Shown here piece by piece: positions 11,791 through 23,637 of a stretch of 64,000 nucleotides of DNA (positions are counted from its first letter, which is position 1; every line of letters starts with the position of its first letter). The notes below the pieces were generated by a model, which made no database searches, was not told where the DNA came from, and was given only the letters and a program-made list of their open reading frames with translations. The stretch is from Cryptomeria japonica (Eukaryota > Streptophyta > Pinopsida > Cupressales > Cupressaceae), in assembly GCF_030272615.1 (NCBI RefSeq), contig NC_081414.1, positions 205,001 through 269,000 of the forward strand, written 5' to 3'. A program made the position numbers and the translations under genes.

Positions 11791-13258
11791 AGATCCCCAG
11801 GTGGGGACCCGGGTACAAGGGTATCGGCTAGTGTTACCAAACCTGCCGCATCAGGATAGAGTTTCGCTCCACATTCTATTGGTCACACTGATATGGGACA
11901 TTGATCCGTTCTTGTACACACCTTTTGTGATGAGATATTGATGATTCCCGCGATATATATTTGTGATGTATCTCATATATTTTTTGTGATATCATTGTAC
12001 CTTGGACATTAATCTTTTTGATGATATGATATGCAGTCGATCCTATTCGCTCTACAGGACCTATGAGATGATGGATGCATTCTATTTGTTATATAATTAT
12101 GTTGTGCAGTGACTTTCATGATGTATGTTTTATTTTTTATTTTCTTATGGATTCTAGATGATGGATGTATGCTTCTTACATGATGATGCAATATTTACAT
12201 GATGTTATGCAAATGTGAATATGTATGGTGATGCTTATAAGTAATATGCGATGTATGTGCAATGCAATGCTTTCTATGTTTATGATGCTTTGATGATTTT
12301 TTTTTTATTATGCATGTTAATATGAGATGGATGCAATGCAATGATGCTACTTTATATGATTGAGATGAAATGGATGCAAGGCAATGATCTAACTAAATGA
12401 ATGAACAATCAAATATTTTACATGAATGATGTCTTAGTATGAAATGGTTACATGAGATGAACTACCTTATCATGCAAGATGAATAAATTGAGTATTTTTG
12501 TTAATGTCCAATGTACTCAATCACGTAATAAGAGAGATAACACCATGTTGAAGTCTTTGGCCTTGGAAAAAGATGAGTGTTGTGATCCCATGCAAAATGA
12601 AATGCAAGTCTACTTTAAAAATGCAAATGCAAAATGAAATACAATGCTGCGATCGGACCGGTCATGTGGTCATTGCTTTGTTTCATCATTGAGCCTTTAA
12701 AATATGGGAAGTGAGTGCAAACATCAATGGTAAAATTGAACCATGATGACCTGAGCACTACTTTTCTAGGTTTTTATATTGCAAGTTAGCACAAGCATCA
12801 AGGTATAATTAAACCAAGATGACCTGAGTGTTGCTTGCGTAAAAGAGACAATATTAACCATTTCTATATGCAAATCTGAAATGTCTTCGATGATACTCTG
12901 ATGATAATGTCCTGAGACAACTTTGCACATATTAACAATTAATTTATAGACAACAGACAAGAAAATATCATGTTCCTTCCTTGTTCCTCTAGTCAAAGAC
13001 ATTCTAGAGTCACTTAGAAATCATGATAGTGAAAAATCAAGATAAAATAGTTGAACCATTATTGTCAAATTGTTAAAATAATTAGTCAAAAGATACCATC
13101 CATTGATATATGTTTGTCATGTTTAGACTGATATTTGATACTTGATGGTTGACAATTTGATACTATGTTCAACGTTGGATGTGTCTTAGTTTTTGCTTGA
13201 CAAGTGTTGCCTAACTATTGTCCTACCTATTGGATTAAGCTCAAAACGATAAAAATTT
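11791..13258. other. Noncoding, unassigned
   Basis: No gene is supported. The first part resembles LTR or 3' UTR sequence. The middle (12,160-12,480) is rich in ATGATGCAATGCAATG-like motifs. At 12,715-12,835 an imperfect direct repeat shares the phrase GATGACCTGAG. It is probably old retroelement 3' sequence, but no boundaries could be fixed. Confidence 0.4.
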
Positions 13259-13961
13259 TGCCCCTAGCTAGGTTCAAGATTTTGCCCTCAGCCTAGAAAC
13301 AAACTTTATTATGATAGATACAATGATCCAAACCATGGCGAGAAATCACCTATGATGCCTGCGTATGTACAAAGGCTTTATTATGGATATGAACAACGTT
13401 GATGGAAATGAAGGCAAACGGAAGGATGCATGAACCAATAGATGAAAGAGCTAGCTGACAGTTAGTGCCTATTTGCCAAGTTTTCACCATCTATTTTTAT
13501 TGCACTTTTTCTCATATTTGATTTTTATTTATTTTTTCACTATTTTTGCTATTTTTGTATTTTTTACTTTTTTTATTTTATTTTTTATAATGCTTTTCCA
13601 CTATTTTTGAGTTTTTTGCTTTTCCACTGTTTTTGGATTTTCTGCTTTTTCACTGTTTTTGGATTTTTCTACTTTTTCAGACATAAAATTTCTTCAGATG
13701 CATGCTATTGATGGGTTCCTCGAGCTGATCCCCATCCTATGTGGATAGTTGATATGCTCTTGACCCAAATACTATTGTGACCACAAACGAACCTAACCAG
13801 TTTGATTCAAACTTCCCTTTCTTTTCTCGATCTGACTGGTTTCATGGATTTTCCTTTAGTACTAGTTCTCCAACTTGAAAGGCTTGTGGGTTGACCTTAT
13901 GATTATAACTTCAACACATTATTTGTTGATATACCTTTAAATGATCAAAGGCATTTTGTCT
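13259..13961 (-). other. 3' untranslated region of element 2
   Basis: A T-rich tract (13,490-13,680 on +, hence A-rich on the element strand) follows integrase, as the A-rich tract does in element 1. The rest holds no gene. Confidence 0.5.
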
Positions 13962-14903
13962 TCATTCATGGATCAACTCTAACTCTTGCAATCTAGATAC
14001 TCGTTGTTCTTCATCTGGGATAAGGCCTTTTAATGATACTTGTAGAGAAGGTATCTCTACTTTGATTGACAGTATTGCTTCTGATCCATAGACAAGAGAG
14101 AAAGGCATGGCACTTGTTGGTGTGCGGATACTAGTACAGTAGGCCCATAGAGCAAGGTTCAATTGAATATGCCAATCTTTGCCAATATCATTCACTGTCT
14201 TTTTGAGGAATTTCAAAATAGTTTTGTTTGATGCTTTTGCTTTCCCATTCCCTTGTGGATAGTAGGGTGTGGAAAATCTATATTGGATCTTGAATTTCTC
14301 ACATAGCTCTTGTACATCCTTATTCTTGAACGGTTGCCCATTATCAGTGATAATGGTCATGGGTATTCTATATTGACAGATGATGTAGTTCAAGATAAAT
14401 ACATCAATTTGTTTTCCTATGATATTGATGAGAGGTACTGCCTCAATTCATTTTGTGAAATATTTTTTAGCTATAAGGATGAATTTGTGACTATTGGATG
14501 AAGAAGGATTTATCTTCCTACTAGATCAAGACCGTATTGGCAGAAAGGCCAAGATGTTGCCAAAGCATAAAGTTCTTGTGCTGGTGCATGAATTAAATTT
14601 CCATGGATCTAACATTGTTTGCATGTTTTAGCTATCTGAAAAGAATCTTGTTCCATAGTTGGCCAATAATAGCCCAAGCGTATGAGTTTTTTGAAAGGGT
14701 AAGACCACTTGAATGAGTGCCACAAATGTCGTTATGGATTTCATTTAAGGCCTTCTTAGATTCTTCTTGCTCAAGGCATCTTAAAAGAGTATCATCCAGA
14801 CCTCGTTTAAAAAGGGTATCCGCGACAAGAGTATAATGGGAGGATTGGCGAATAAAGTTTCTCTTTTGGTTTTTCGACAAGTTAGGAGGGAGGGTGTTAT
14901 CTT
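13962..14903 (-). pseudogene. Integrase of element 2
   Basis: The zinc-binding part lies at 14,880-14,632 (EIHNDICGTHSSGLTL, preceded by LFKRGLDDTLLRCLEQEE). The core and C-terminal part lie at 14,393-13,962, with ITDNGQPFKNKDVQEL (second catalytic D) and YYPQGNGKAKASNKT, where the expected catalytic E after NG-x is replaced by K. The first-D region is interrupted by stops and frame changes between 14,400 and 14,630. The loss of E shows an inactive enzyme. Confidence 0.8.
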
Positions 14904-15272
14904 TCAGGTATGCATAAATTTGGCCATAGCGGGAGGAATCATGCCCAAGGTGGTGATAGATAGTTTGGGAATTAGGACAATTATGAGCAGGGTAAACAAC
15001 TCTTCCACCAAGAATTTGTAACGCTCTTGATTTTCCTGTGTCTGAAGTACAGAAGCAAGTGTTGTCATGGCATCTGTTGCTTTGTTGTCATTCTTTGGAA
15101 TCTTCTCAAAATTTATTTCTACAAAATACTTCTTGAAATCATCTACCATCATTTATAAGGCATTAGTTTGTCATCCTTTGTTTGGTAATTGTCATTAATT
15201 TGATTGATGACGAGCTGAGAGTCTCCAAAGACTTGAAGTTGTGTAATGTTCCATTCTATGGCCATCTTTATT
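14904..15272 (-). pseudogene. Second RNase H, 3' half, element 2
   Basis: Translating leftwards from 15,272 gives IKMAIEWNITQLQVFGDSQL, the C-terminal half of the Tat-type RNase H (catalytic D in GDSQ). The linker MMVDDFKKYFVEINFEKIP and an A/T-rich region equivalent to element 1 follow. The N-terminal half lies at 16,818-16,960, beyond an inserted LTR. Confidence 0.75.
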
Positions 15273-15277
15273 CCTGT
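15273..15277. repeat. Target-site duplication, left copy (CCTGT)
   Basis: Five bases directly left of the copia-type solo LTR. They match CCTAT at 16,818-16,822 with one transition. Confidence 0.65.
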
Positions 15278-16817
15278 TGATAGTTCTGATACTTGATGTA
15301 AGTACAGATGCCAATAGCTAACAAGATGAGAAGGGGGGGTGAATCATACAAACTTAAACTTCCATAAAAACAATAGATTCAACCTCGGTAACTTATACTT
15401 CAACAATATAACCAAAACTGCTAAACGTGCAAACTTATAAACACATAATCATCATAACACTTATAACACCAGATTTAACGTAGAAACCCAAATAGGGAAA
15501 AACCATTGTGGGATTTCGGACCCACTAAGAAATATACTCTTCTAGAGTATGCTCGGTTAAAAGCAAATCCTGTTAAAGATTACAAACACATTGCTAGATG
15601 TGACCCGGTTAAGGGATTTCCCTCAGATATGTTAGGATCTTCACTTTGTTAGAAGTGACCTTGTCAAAGGATTTCAAACACTCTTTTAGAATGTTACCTT
15701 GCTAGAGGGTTTACATATAAGACTGTTAAGTCCACTCGGTTAAGAGATTTTCTGTCACTTACAAAATAACAGTAATAAAAATCTATCTGCAACTTCACAT
15801 CTAAAATGCTAAAGTAGATTCTTATTTGCTCAACACAATCAAGTCATAGGACTTATCTTGTCCCTCTGCTGGGCTCTCTACTCTGTTATTCAAATAGGTC
15901 TTCAAGCTTCTGTGCTCGGTAATCACTATGTAGCATCCCTGTGCATACACTTGCCTGCATACATTGTTTATCAACAATTTCTTATTTATAAACAATTGCT
16001 AACCACTTAATCTCCTTGATCACATTTCCCATGATCAATCTTAGTCATCAAATCTTCAAACTTAAACAGGTTCAATGTATCCTTCGATCTGAAAATGTTT
16101 TACCTTACCTTGGGACTTGTAGTCCTTTCTTGGAACTTGCACAAGGTTATTGTGGTTCAATCTGCACTGTAGATCTTCCTGTCGAATTTCCTTTACCATA
16201 GATCCTTAACAAACTTCATGCACGACATACCAATCATTTATACATCTCTAGCTAATCATTGTCCTTCATTAAATAATGCTTTTATCCATCCCATGCGCAC
16301 TGTCATAACTCGGTTGCAACTCAGTAAATACTAAACTTTACTCGGTAGACATTCCGCCTTCATTAACCAATATTGATAACCTTAGGGTTTACCGACTAGG
16401 TTCCTTAGGGTTTACCAACTAGGTTCCTTGCTCGGTGACATAGTATAGTATAAACCTTACAATCAACAACATATGTAGAATATCAAAACAATCTAAACAT
16501 CATGATTTCATCATTGTCTAACTCGGTAATAGTTGCCCATTGAATAACTTATTCCTCCCTTTATTCATCACATTCTTTCTGTGTCATTTACTGACATCTT
16601 AATTCTCTTCTAATCAATCTTCTCAACATATGGCAACATCATACTAAAACAGATAATCAATCTCTTGAAATCAATGACAAAATAATGTTATAAAGATGGT
16701 TATCATCCTTCTTCAGTTATATCAATAATCTTCAACAACCTTCTCAATATCCTTCATGAATATCAACAATCTCCTGATATTGAAATGCAAACAATCTTTC
16801 TTATTGTAATGCCAACA
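15278..16817 (-). mobile_element. Solo LTR of a Ty1/copia-type element inserted in element 2 RNase H
   Basis: On the minus strand it starts TGTTGGCATTACAATAAG and ends CAGAACTATCA, 1,540 bp. Near its end it carries GATTCACCCCCCCTTCTC and GGTTTTTCCCTATTTGGG, phrases typical of the 3' part of plant copia LTRs (family knowledge). The flanks CCTGT and CCTAT form a 5-bp TSD with one substitution. Removing the LTR and one TSD copy rejoins the RNase H coding sequence between YEALVIG and IKMAIEWN. No internal domain is present, so it is a recombined solo LTR. Confidence 0.8.
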
Positions 16818-17475
16818 CCTATGACCAAAGCTTCATATTATGTTGTATTGTTGGTGCATGGGAAGCTTAATTTGTATGCTTTTGGAATTGTATGACCTTG
16901 TGGCATGATGAATAGAATACCTGCTCCTGATCCATGCTGTGTATATGAACCATCAAAGTATAATTGCCATATTTTTGTGGTGACCATTAGGATATCAACA
17001 TCTAGAAATTCAATGTGTAAAGGATGATCATCTTGAAGCAGTGCCTCTGCTAGTTGATCTGCAATGACTTGCCCCTTGATAGTTTTTTTGTCCACATACT
17101 CAATATCAAACTCACTCAGGATCATGATCCATTTTTCTAATATTCTTGTTAATGTCGCCTTGTTGAGGAAATACTTCAATGGAGTGATTTTAGCAATCAA
17201 CTTGATGGAGTGAGATAGTAGATAGTGTCTTAATTTTTGAGAAGCAAAAACTACCGCCAAGCATGCTTTTTTTGTTGGTGAATAGTTGAGCTCGTATCCT
17301 ACTAATGTTCTGCTGATGTAGTAGATGGCACGTTCTTTTCCTTCATTATCCTATTGTGTGAGAATAACTCCTAATGATACTTCGATGGTTGATACATAAA
17401 GTAACAATAGCTTTCCTGGAATTGGTGAGATTAGGATGAGTGGTTGCATGAGATAGGCCTTGATTTTGTTGAATG
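16818..17475 (-). pseudogene. RNase H (first) and N-terminal half of second RNase H, element 2
   Basis: Translating leftwards: the first RNase H has LLLYVSTIEVSLGVILTQ, then a stop at 17,351, then AVVFASQKLRHYLLSH and YVDKKTIKGQVIADQLAE. The second RNase H starts with LYFDGSYTQHGSGAGILF and runs into SFPCTNNTT, a stop, and YEALVIG at the LTR insertion site. Confidence 0.8.
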
Positions 17476-18300
17476 TGTCCTCACATTGATGGTCCCACTT
17501 GAAATTAATATTTTTTTGCAATAGATGAGTAAATGATTGACATTTATCTGCTAGTTGAGAAACAAATCTTCTGATTGATTGCAATCTTCCTTGGAGTGAT
17601 CTGAGTTGACTGATATTCCTGGGAGATGCCATTTCCATGATTGATTTGACCTTAGCTAGATCTACTTTGATACCTCTAGCTAAAACAATGTATCCCAATA
17701 GCTTACCTGAAGTGACACCAAAGGTACATTGCTTGGGTTTTAGTCGTAGCTTGTACTGTTCTAACCGATCAAAGATCTTTTCCAGTATCCCTACATGTTC
17801 TTCTCTATTGTATGATTTGTCCAATATTTCATCCACATGGTCTTCCATGAATGTATGAATCATGTCATGTAATATCATTGTCATAGCTCTCTGATATGTA
17901 GCACCTGCACTCTTTAGTCCAAAAGGAATGACATTCCAACAAAAAGTACCCCACAGACATGTGAAAGTTGTCTTTTCTTGATCTTCAGGTGCTATTTTAA
18001 TATGATTGTATCCGGATAAACCATCCATTAGAGAAAACATGGAGTGTCCAGCAGTTAAATCTACAATGATATCAATGTTAGGCAAAGGAAAGTCATCCTT
18101 TGGACATGCATTATTAAGATCTCTGAAGTCTGTGCATCCTCTTATACTTTTATCTGGTTTGGAAACAGGAATAATGTTTGATACCCATTGAGGATATGCT
18201 ACATGTCTGATGAATCCTACATCCAGTAATTTCTTTAGTTATGCTTTGACCAGAAGAGCGATATGAGGATGCATCTTCCTTAATTTATGTTTAACTTGTT
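17476..18300 (-). pseudogene. Reverse transcriptase of element 2
   Basis: Motifs are PNIDIIVDLTAGHSMFSLMD, LSGYNHIKIAPEDQEKT, WGTFCWNVIPFGLKSAGATY and VTSGKLLGYIVLARGIKVD. The catalytic box is HVDEILDKSYN instead of the usual YVDD, so the second catalytic D is E. Upstream sequence (to about 18,300) continues in frame with ACPKDDFPLP-type sequence. Confidence 0.85.
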
Positions 18301-18490
18301 TGGCTCATGGACTGACATTTAAGTGATGCATAATAAGCTATGGGTCCAACCTTGGCATGTCTGCATATGACCAAGTGAAATTGATTTGCCGTCATTTGAA
18401 GAATTTCATATATTGCTGCATTTCTTGTTCTGATAGAGAAGTTGTTGGATGTAGAATCTTTGGTTGCTTTGTTGTCCCAATATTAACTGC

Positions 18491-19423
18491 CTATGTTTTT
18501 TCGATCAAAATTGATGACCTTTCTTGATAGTACTCAGGTAAAGTGTCAAATCTCCCATCTTTTGGCACCTCAAGGAGATTTTCACTGTTAGATGTGTCCT
18601 TTATTTTTACTTTTTCCTGATCTAATGTTGTCAATAAATGGTTTTCAACATTAGACCTAATATTGTTTTCTTTATTTTTCTTTTTGTGACTGGGAGATTT
18701 GGCACCCACTTGACTGGAAGATGTGTTGTTGAAATTCCTAGTGAAAGTTGTTATGGGTTCGATTGCATTAAGATATAAGGATATGGCATGGTCATTAGGA
18801 AAGGTATCAATGGCAATATGTCTTTCATTTTCCCAATCAATAAGTTCGAGGTGGATTAGAGGTAAGGGGTCCTCAGGTTGCAATGTTTTGAGGGTATCAA
18901 GGGTCATGATAGAGATGTCAAAGTTTTCGATATGTACTTCAATGTCCAGAATGGTACTCTCGTTAGAATGACCTCTTGCAAGTAGCTCCTGATTATCCTT
19001 GATTAAGCCCAAGTCAACCGAATGTGATTCTAATTCATGTGGGCTTGTTCCTAACTTTTTCCCTGCATACGTATGAACTACATCGACGCCTACGTCTTCT
19101 TCAAAGAAATTTTCTTCAGTTGATTCTTTAGAATTATAGGAGTCACATTCCCCTTTATTAGAATCTGTCTCACTTGCAGCCTGTAATCTATAGATTTGTT
19201 CATATAGCATTTAATTTGTTTCTTTTGTATTTCTTGCTATATCTTTTCTTCTCTCATATTCAGCCTTTTCTGGACCGAGATTGAGTTTTGTCAACTTTGC
19301 TATCAACTCTCCTTGATTTGTACTAGTTTCTTGCTTGTTTTGATTGAGAGTTAATGTTGCTTGGGAGGTGCATTTAGTTTGTTTTTCTTGTTGATCAGAA
19401 GCTTGCTTCTTTTTCCATTTCAT
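18491..19423 (-). pseudogene. Polyprotein linker upstream of RT, element 2
   Basis: Two in-frame open segments (19,423-19,211 and 19,210-18,491) rich in K, E, S and T lie between the G-patch and RT. The segment LPLIHLELIDWENERHIAID corresponds to HPELIDWVQRDKPTLDICAD in element 1 (near 3,970), which supports homology. No catalytic domain is seen. Confidence 0.65.
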
Positions 19424-19543
19424 GTTTGTTTGTTCTCGTTTCTTGGTAGTTGTTTCTTCCCCTTTAATTGTAATTTTTTCTTGTCTGTTTTTATATTCAT
19501 CTTGTTGTTGGCTAGAAGATGTGTTCTCTGGTAGAGTAACTTG

Positions 19544-19753
19544 TCAATACCCTAAGCCTAATTTTTCTATAGCATGTTGAGTATGAGGTTGGATAGGTTC
19601 TGAGATACCTTCTTCTTTTTTTCCTATAGGACATGTTCCAGTGTATCCCATTTTTTGAAGGATGTTAAATCCTTTTCCATACTTTTCTATGGGTATTCTG
19701 ACATTGTTGATTTTTTGTTGGACTTCTTCATCCTTATATAGCCATTGTAGCAC
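19544..19753 (-). pseudogene. G-patch domain of element 2
   Basis: GFNILQKMGYTGTCPIGKKE followed by EGISEPI matches a G-patch, with the central G-x-G-x-G partly altered. It is preceded by WLYKDEEVQQ, equivalent to SSWLYREEDED in element 1. The frame is the same as gag and protease. Confidence 0.65.
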
Positions 19754-20101
19754 ATCTTTGTCTTATGTTTCCTCTGATAAGGTCCCAGCACTAACAAATG
19801 CTCCATCAAATATTGGAAGATGTTTCACAATTGGTTGATGTTTAGAGTTTGATGGTTTTCCATAGGATTTAGGAGAAAGTGGTAATTGGGATAGTGAATA
19901 ATCTTTGTTCCCTTGATCTCTTAGCTGCATTTGTTTTTCCATACTTGACAAAATTGAGGCAAATGATTTTTCTTTGGATTGTGTGTTTGAAGACGATGCC
20001 TCCCTATTATGAGGAACAATGACCTCTTGAGCTAGTTTTAGATTACTACAGTACTAAAATGGATTTGAATTTGCTGAGATCGTGATTTCCTGCCCATTGT
20101 A

Positions 20102-20644
20102 GGGAAATTTTAGGCACTAATGATATGTTGATGGAAGTATGTCATGTATCTAGGGTCTTCCCAAGAGTATGTTGTATGATAAGTCCAAGTCTAGAACTTG
20201 GCATGATGTGTCTTTCTGCAAAGGTCCCATTTTGATGGGTAATATCACAATTCCCTTAGAGGAACGCTCTTCTTCATCATATACTTTGATGGTGATATTT
20301 TTCTGAGGATCAACTACATCTTCTGAATAACCTAGAGCATAAACAAGACTCGATGAGCAAATGTTTAATCCATCTCCCCCATCTATTAGGACACGTTTAA
20401 CCCACGTCTTGTGAATGAGGATTTCAATATGCAAGGGAGTGTTATGGGGATGTTGCAAGGACATGTTGTCTTCTTTGGTAAATGATATGCAGTGAGGAGT
20501 TGTGAGGTATCCTACCAAGGTTTGGAATTGATCTATATCAAGATCTTCAGATATTGTTGTATCTACTATTGCTCTTTCTAGAATTTCTTTGTGTGCAGGT
20601 GAAAGCTTTAAAAGTTCTAAGATGGATATTTGTGCGGGAGTTTT
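20102..20644 (-). pseudogene. Aspartic protease of element 2
   Basis: The active-site segment VKRVLIDGGDGLNICSSSL is followed by ITIKVYDEEERSSKGIVILP and LDLDLSYNILLGRP. A stop (TAG) then stands in the position of W in the LGRPWIH motif of element 1. A further stop replaces Q in the YHQC motif. The domain is otherwise complete. Confidence 0.8.
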
Positions 20645-22490
20645 CTATAGTTGATCCACTAGACTGTATTGTTTTGAAGTGGATGACGTGTTAGTTGTAG
20701 GACTCAGCAAAACAACTTTGGATTTTCTTCTTGTGATAGCATGAGTGGGTTCTTGATGTTGTTTCTCTTTAACCACAATCACATTTACCACATTGTCATA
20801 TGCATGAGCATAGTTCACCTTTTCTTTACCTTTACCGTTATGCATTGTTGATGATTCACCCTTCTCATAGTTAGGAAGCGGAGTTTTGAAAGTTGGGTGA
20901 GATTCGTTTGTCGTATGTCCATCCACAGTTATCACTCCATTATTAATCAAATTTTGGATGACATGTTTTAACCATTGACAAGCATCTGTTTGGTGTCCTT
21001 TGTTTCGATGGAAATCACAATAATGGTTGTCATTCCACCAAGCAGGTTTTACCTTAGGTTCAAAGTTTCTTGCTTCTGGCAAGGTAATCAACTTGTTTGC
21101 GAGAAGCATCTTTAATGCTGACCCAAGTGGTTCACCAATGTTTGTAAATTTCCTTCGAAAGATATTGTTAAAAGTTGTTTTTTGATGATTGTTGTGTTAT
21201 TGAGCCATTGTTGAGTGATTGGATAAATTAAAAACTGGTTGCTTTGGTTTTACATTGTTGTTATCCACTATCCCATCATTGACAAAATTTTGATTTCTAT
21301 TCCAAAATTTTGGCTTATCATTGTTGTTGTTGTTATTGTTATTAGGAGGATGAACTACTTCTTTGTATAGCTTCAACTCACCCTTCTTTACCATAGCTTC
21401 TTCCATTTTGATTCCGTTATCAATCATTTTTTCAAAATTTTCATGACATTGTATTTTCAGATTATAACTCATTTGATCATTTAGGTTGTCGATGAATATA
21501 TCCATTTTCTCATATTCTGGCACTATACGAGGATATTGTGAAGCTAGCAGTCTCCATCTCTGTAGAAATGTCATGAAAGGTTCTCAATTATTTTGTTTAG
21601 TATTACATAGGTCTAGCATTGTGACCTCATGTTTTATGTTATACGAGTATTGTGCAACAAACTTATTGACAAATCCTACGAATGATCTAATTCCAAGTGG
21701 AAGTTTGGAGAACCATTCCATAGCTAGTCCACTTAATCTCTTTGGAAATAATCTCATCAGGTATGTATCCTCATGTGCAAACTCCATACTCGTCATGCAA
21801 GATTCTCGTATATGATCTTGGGGATCAGTGCTTCCATTTTATTTATCATATCTCAAAGTTTCACAACCTATAGGAAATGGTATCATGTTTAGATTTTTGT
21901 CGAATGGGTAAGGACAAATTTCCTGAAGTGAATATCTTCTAACAGTTCCTCTCTGCATATCTTGAATTTGTGTTTGCTGCATTTGTATTTGTTGTGTAAT
22001 AGTTGTGAGAGGATCATCCACATGATTTATTCTTGTATAACCATGAGTTTGTGCTCTAGTATGATCTTGGTCTCTTCTCATATCATCCCGACTCTTTCTT
22101 GTGTCCTCATTAGATTTGGCATTGTTGAGAATTTCTACATCATTTTTTTTGGGAATGCAAGTTTTCTCATTAGTTCTTGTGTTGTCAGGAAATAATGTGT
22201 CGTCCTTTTTGTGACTGGAAATCTCCCCATGTCGTTCGTTATCATGGAAAAGGTTACTTCTCCTTTCTCCTAAATTGCTCACATCAAAATCTTGGGGGAG
22301 TGTAGCATCATATTTTGCTAACATTAGGAAGTATTTTTCTTTTTCTCCCTCCAATATTTTCTCCATAAATTTATCGAATTTAGGATCTTGCTTGATTAAT
22401 CTAATGTGTTGATCAGTTATCTCTTCTTCTTCTTGTATTTCATTTTGGTATGCCATGTCCCTATAATCTTCAGTCATTTCAAACATTTCT
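20645..22490 (-). pseudogene. gag: gag of element 2
   Basis: It starts near 22,486 with MFEMTEDYRDMAYQ, followed by an acidic, charged N-terminal region. The capsid-like core is at 21,815-21,500 (YLMRLFPKRLSGLAMEWFSK, FVAQYSYNIKHEVTMLDL, MTFLQRWRLLASQYP). The zinc knuckle YCDFHRNKGHQTDACQWL (C-x2-H...G-H-x4-C) is near 21,005-20,965. Stops occur at about 21,839, 21,584, 21,197 and 20,645 without change of frame. Confidence 0.82.
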
Positions 22491-22712
22491 ATTTTTGTTT
22501 CTTCGATCTTTCGTCACTAAGCCCTGGTTAAAACAGGCATACACGTGTTCTAAATGCTTTGTGATGTTTAAATTGTCTATAATGTGTTGTAATAAGTGAT
22601 CAATTGTTGAGGTAAATATGATAGATTGATAAGACATGAAATGACCATTCAAGTATTTGCTTGTTTGCAAGGTTTTCGATCTTAGTTTTGGAGTGCAAAT
22701 TTTGTGATTTTT

Positions 22713-23168
22713 GATATGACCAAGTTCAATAGGAACGATATATCCTATGATAGAGAACGAGGTTAATTTGATCAAGCGTTGTAGTTTCGTGATAAAGGAT
22801 GATAGATCCTGATGAGAAACTATGTTTGAATGATCAGTTTATCAAAGGAAATGTGAGTTTGCACTTTGAGATGTTAGATCTTGAACTTGTTGGAGGTGAA
22901 TACTTGAGAACCTTAGTGTGTCTAGCTTTGAATCTGTTTTGATATGACCAAGTTCAATAGGAACGATATATCCTATGATAGAGAACGAGGTCAATCTGAT
23001 CAAGCGTTGTAGTTTCGTGATAAAGGATGATAGATCCTGATGAGAAACTATGTTTATATGATCAGTTTATCAAAGAAAATGTGAGGTTGCACTTTGAGAT
23101 GTTAGATCTTGAACTTGTTGGAGGTGAATACTTGAGAACCTTAGTGTGTCTAGCTTTGAATCTGTTTT
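22713..23168. repeat. 228-bp tandem duplication in element 2 leader
   Basis: Two near-identical copies (22,713-22,940 and 22,941-23,168), both starting GATATGACCAAGTTCAATAG and ending TTTGAATCTGTTTT, differ at only a few positions. Confidence 0.9.
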
Positions 23169-23277
23169 GACATAAGATAACCTGACTGAGTGACCCAAGA
23201 AGATGACCTAGTCTCTATGTTTGACTGTCTGAGAAATGGGCTATTTTTGTTTTCTGATTTCGGTGCAGTTTACTGGG

Positions 23278-23457
23278 AACGCTAACAAAATGATCAGAAA
23301 TGTTGTTATACTGACCAGAAACGCTAAGGAACTGACCAAAAATGCTGACAAATTGACCAGAAATGTTGACAAAATGACCAGGAACGCTGCTATACTAATC
23401 AGAAATGTTGCTATACTGACCAGAAACATTGAGGAACAAACCATAAACGCTATTATG
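23278..23457. repeat. 21-bp tandem array A (AAYGYTR core), element 2 leader
   Basis: Eight consecutive units are exactly 21 bp long, such as AACGCTAAGGAACTGACCAAA, each starting AACGCT or AATGTT and mostly ending TGACCAGA. The alternation AACGCTA/AATGTTG is explained by C-to-T changes. No function is known. The 21-bp period leaves reading frames open by chance. Confidence 0.9.
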
Positions 23458-23637
23458 CAATGCAGTGACTCTAAAGTTCAAAACAACGATGTTTAGACTC
23501 AACAAATTTGGTGTTTGAACTTAAGAGGTTGTTATTTTGACTCAACTTTGTGATTTTCAGAGTCAGATAACTGATATTTAGACCTAGCAAGTGCAAACTA
23601 GGAGATCTAGTGTTGAAACATGAGCAATTTGACCAAG

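Noticed and set aside
10332..11818. Long open frames on both strands in the TA/TG microsatellite
   Set aside because: They encode only I/Y/T/H/V/C strings forced by TATACA and TGTG repeats and have no gene features.
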